From Nitrospirota bacterium (GTDB lineage: Bacteria; Nitrospirota; Nitrospiria; Nitrospirales; UBA8639), in the NCBI GenBank assembly GCA_003233615.1, contig QIMB01000036.1:1-6809 (forward strand): 6,809 nucleotides of DNA, in the 5' to 3' direction. A model generated the notes under the pieces. That model was not told the DNA's origin, ran no database searches, and saw only the letters and a program-made list of their open reading frames with translations. Below, piece after piece: positions 5,333 to 6,809 of the stretch. Position 1 is the first letter of the stretch. Each line of letters opens with the position of its first letter. Position numbers and translations under genes: made by a program.

Positions 5333-6043
5333 ATGTTTGGCATGATCCGAATCTTTCCTTTTTTCCTTGTGTTCATGTTGGGATGTGGGACTGGGCCACA
5401 TTCACGGGTAATGGATTTGGTAGGGGCACAGGCTTTTGAGCGCCAACAAGCCGGGCTGGAGACAATGGCGTGGCCTCCCCTACAACTAAAAAAGATCGGG
5501 TTGATGGTTCATTCCGATTCAACCGGCCCTAGCGCGGCGCCGGCGATTTCTTCTGCCCATCTTGCAACCCTGACGAATCGCACGGAAGTCTTTATGGCGG
5601 AACAATGTTCGTTGTCCGATTTCGTGCCAATGACCTTCCCTGCCGCAACGAACCGGGAACAGATTCAACAGGAATTGATTTCACAAGGTCAACGTCACGA
5701 GGTATCTCACCTTGTTCTGGTGGTGTTATCGAGCCGTGAACATTCAGGACCGGTGGCATTAGGTGAAGAACGAATGATGACACAGATGCATGGGATCGCG
5801 ATCGAAAACACCGCGTTAGCGGAAGTGGTTCTGGTGCGGCTTTCCGATTTTACGGTGATGTCCTATATTTCCGGGTTGGCAACTGAGGTTTTGGAACAAT
5901 TAGATGCGCCAATTGGAGACGTGCCTTCTTCCAAAGTGGAATCGTTAGAGATCCTTCGGGCACAAGCAGGCCAACAGGCTTTGGACCATGCATTGGACAG
6001 AAGAAATTTACTTGAGGAAATCATAGGAGCCTGTCCGAGATAA
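5333..6043 (+). CDS. Predicted lipoprotein, second gene of a paralogous pair
   Basis: This 236-aa protein starts at ATG 5333. The G-rich site AGGGGGG (5321-5327) overlaps the stop of the preceding gene and is well spaced for this start, and the frame then begins directly with a signal peptide (Arg6, hydrophobic 7-16, lipobox MLGC with Cys18). Translation of the two genes is probably coupled. The mature part parallels the upstream product: the strand LKKIGLMVH, a helix, HLVLVVLSSREH, a short loop in place of the Gly-rich stretch, AEVVLVRLSDFTVMS, EVLEQLDAPIGD, and a C-terminal helix with QAGQQALDHAL. The last seven codons (IGACPR and the TAA) fall inside the left arm of the inverted-repeat unit at 6024-6189. 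The native C terminus may therefore have been replaced (inference). Two members of one unknown family in a single operon suggest a heteromeric envelope assembly, but no function is known. Confidence 0.84.
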   Translation: MFGMIRIFPFFLVFMLGCGTGPHSRVMDLVGAQAFERQQAGLETMAWPPLQLKKIGLMVHSDSTGPSAAPAISSAHLATLTNRTEVFMAEQCSLSDFVPMTFPAATNREQIQQELISQGQRHEVSHLVLVVLSSREHSGPVALGEERMMTQMHGIAIENTALAEVVLVRLSDFTVMSYISGLATEVLEQLDAPIGDVPSSKVESLEILRAQAGQQALDHALDRRNLLEEIIGACPR

Positions 6044-6189
6044 GACGGATCTACTGCGGGTGCGCTGGATTTGGCCAGATCTTCCGATCCTTTTCGTTGC
6101 ATAGCCCAACTATTCGCCTCAAATGATCGAAACATCTGACTCAAACCAGCACCCCCTCGTGACGATCACTAATCTCGGACCGGCTCCTA
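6024..6189. mobile_element. Candidate TA-flanked MITE with 19-bp inverted ends
   Basis: The left arm GGAGCCTGTCCGAGATAAG (6026-6044) and the right arm 6169-6187, which reads GGAGCCGGTCCGAGATTAG on the complement, match at 17 of 19 positions. Each outer edge is bordered by TA (6024-6025 and 6188-6189), as expected for IS630/Tc1-mariner-type insertion at TA. A weaker internal pair, GGGTGCGCTGG (6057-6067) and CCAGCACCC, lies further in. The unit is 162 bp between the TA pairs and has no clear gene. It overlaps the 3' ends of both convergent neighbours: it supplies TAA to the lipoprotein gene, while the TA flank plus its first base gives TAG to yajQ. A structured bidirectional 3' region is an alternative, though the 124-bp gap between arms fits that poorly. 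Confidence 0.6.
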
Positions 6190-6667
6190 GCGATAATTTT
6201 CAAACTGGAGATCCAGCCCGAAATCCTGTGCTTTCAGATGGGTCATGACGGCTTGGAGGATATCTTTGCTTTTGCTTTGCACTCGTACTTGCTCCCCTTG
6301 AATTTGCCCTTGCGCTTTGAATTTGGCTTCTTTGATGGATTTCGTGATGGCCTTGGCTTTATCTTCAGGGAGTCCGCTCTGGATCGTGATGATTTGCCGC
6401 ACCGTGCCACCCAGAGCTTCTTCCACTTTGCCATACGTCAACCCTTTTAACGAGACGTTTCGTTTGACGCATTTGGACGGCGTTGAGTTTGTAGTCGTCA
6501 TCCGATAATACGACCAATTGCGTCTCTTTCTCCTTGAGCGTAAGCTCGCTCTTACTTCCTTTAAAGTCATAGCGTTGCCCGATTTCTTTCAAGGTTTGAT
6601 CCACGACATTTTTCATTTCTTGCATGTCGATTCGCGAGACCACATCGAACGAATAGTTGTCGGCCAT
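6187..6667 (-). pseudogene. yajQ: YajQ (UPF0234) family nucleotide-binding protein, frameshifted
   Basis: YajQ proteins are small cytoplasmic proteins of two ferredoxin-like domains. Members bind nucleotides, and the Xanthomonas homologue binds cyclic di-GMP. The ATG at 6667 follows GAGAGG, and the first frame gives the typical start MADNYSFDVVSRIDMQE up to DDDYKLNAV (residue 64). The second frame resumes with VKRNVSLKGLTYGKVEEALG and continues to the typical end DFGLDLQFENYR, 93 residues. Only 7 nt (6469-6475) lie between the two parts, where relatives have about 8 codons in the helix joining LNAV to VKR. This implies a 17-bp deletion. Adding 8 residues gives 165, the usual family length of about 160-165. 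Read unshifted, the product would stop at 100 residues. Both halves look well conserved, so the break is recent or is an assembly error. The TAG stop coincides with the edge of the inverted-repeat unit. Confidence 0.88.
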
Positions 6668-6809
6668 ATCAAACCTCTCTTGGAAATAAGGGGTGAAGCG
6701 TTAGGCAAAGAGGCAAGAATTAGCAGCAGGGGCCAGCGGGAATATTAATGCCCTCACCTTCAAATATCTCAGTACTATTCAACGGGTGTTTGCTAACGAG
6801 ATAGCCATA
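6668..6809. other. Upstream region of yajQ, no gene recognised
   Basis: This short stretch holds the yajQ ribosome site (GAGAGG on the complement, near 6675-6680) and presumably its promoter. I could not identify a convincing -35/-10 pair. No open frame, repeat copy or RNA gene is supported before the window ends. Confidence 0.4.

Noticed and set aside
6365..6570. Programmed ribosomal frameshift in yajQ
   Set aside because: About 17 bases of conserved helix are missing at the junction and there is no slippery heptamer, so a shift would not restore a normal protein.

Overview
The window looks like a chromosomal segment of a Nitrospira-like bacterium (phylum Nitrospirota). The grounds are an alginate-export-family outer-membrane porin, several small envelope lipoproteins, a YajQ-family gene, and intergenic DNA packed with dispersed repeats of a kind familiar from these genomes. 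The base composition is balanced. This placement is inferred from gene content only.

Layout, left to right: (1) 1-810, the 3' part of a porin gene on the + strand, running in from outside the window. (2) 811-1585, a gene-free stretch with two hairpin repeats, a strong intrinsic terminator, a REP-like repeat, a nested inverted repeat and a 163-bp MITE. (3) 1586-2704, a 372-aa lipoprotein gene on the - strand, convergent with the porin. (4) 2705-3553, a 532-bp repeat with terminal inverted repeats, then a second 163-bp MITE in the opposite orientation. (5) 3554-3802, a small + strand lipoprotein gene with its own promoter. (6) 3803-4553, a second copy (460 bp) of the long repeat, another REP-like repeat, and a near-consensus promoter. 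(7) 4554-6043, a two-gene operon of paralogous lipoproteins. (8) 6024-6189, a TA-flanked inverted-repeat unit that supplies both flanking stop codons. (9) 6187-6667, a yajQ gene on the - strand broken by an apparent 17-bp out-of-frame deletion. (10) 6668-6809, upstream DNA of yajQ with no gene recognised.

Every complete gene except yajQ encodes a predicted lipoprotein, so the theme is the cell envelope, but none of the four lipoproteins can be given a defined function. The most distinctive signal is the non-coding DNA. The two 163-bp elements are 139/163 identical by hand alignment without gaps. They share 18-bp terminal inverted repeats beginning CCTA, and each is flanked by its own perfect 5-bp AT-rich duplication (ATTAT, TTAAA). 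They also share an internal hairpin that shows a compensatory base-pair change. This amounts to a non-autonomous transposon family, plausibly mobilised by an IS1380-type transposase. At least three other repeat classes lie around it. No transposase, CRISPR array, tRNA or rRNA was seen.
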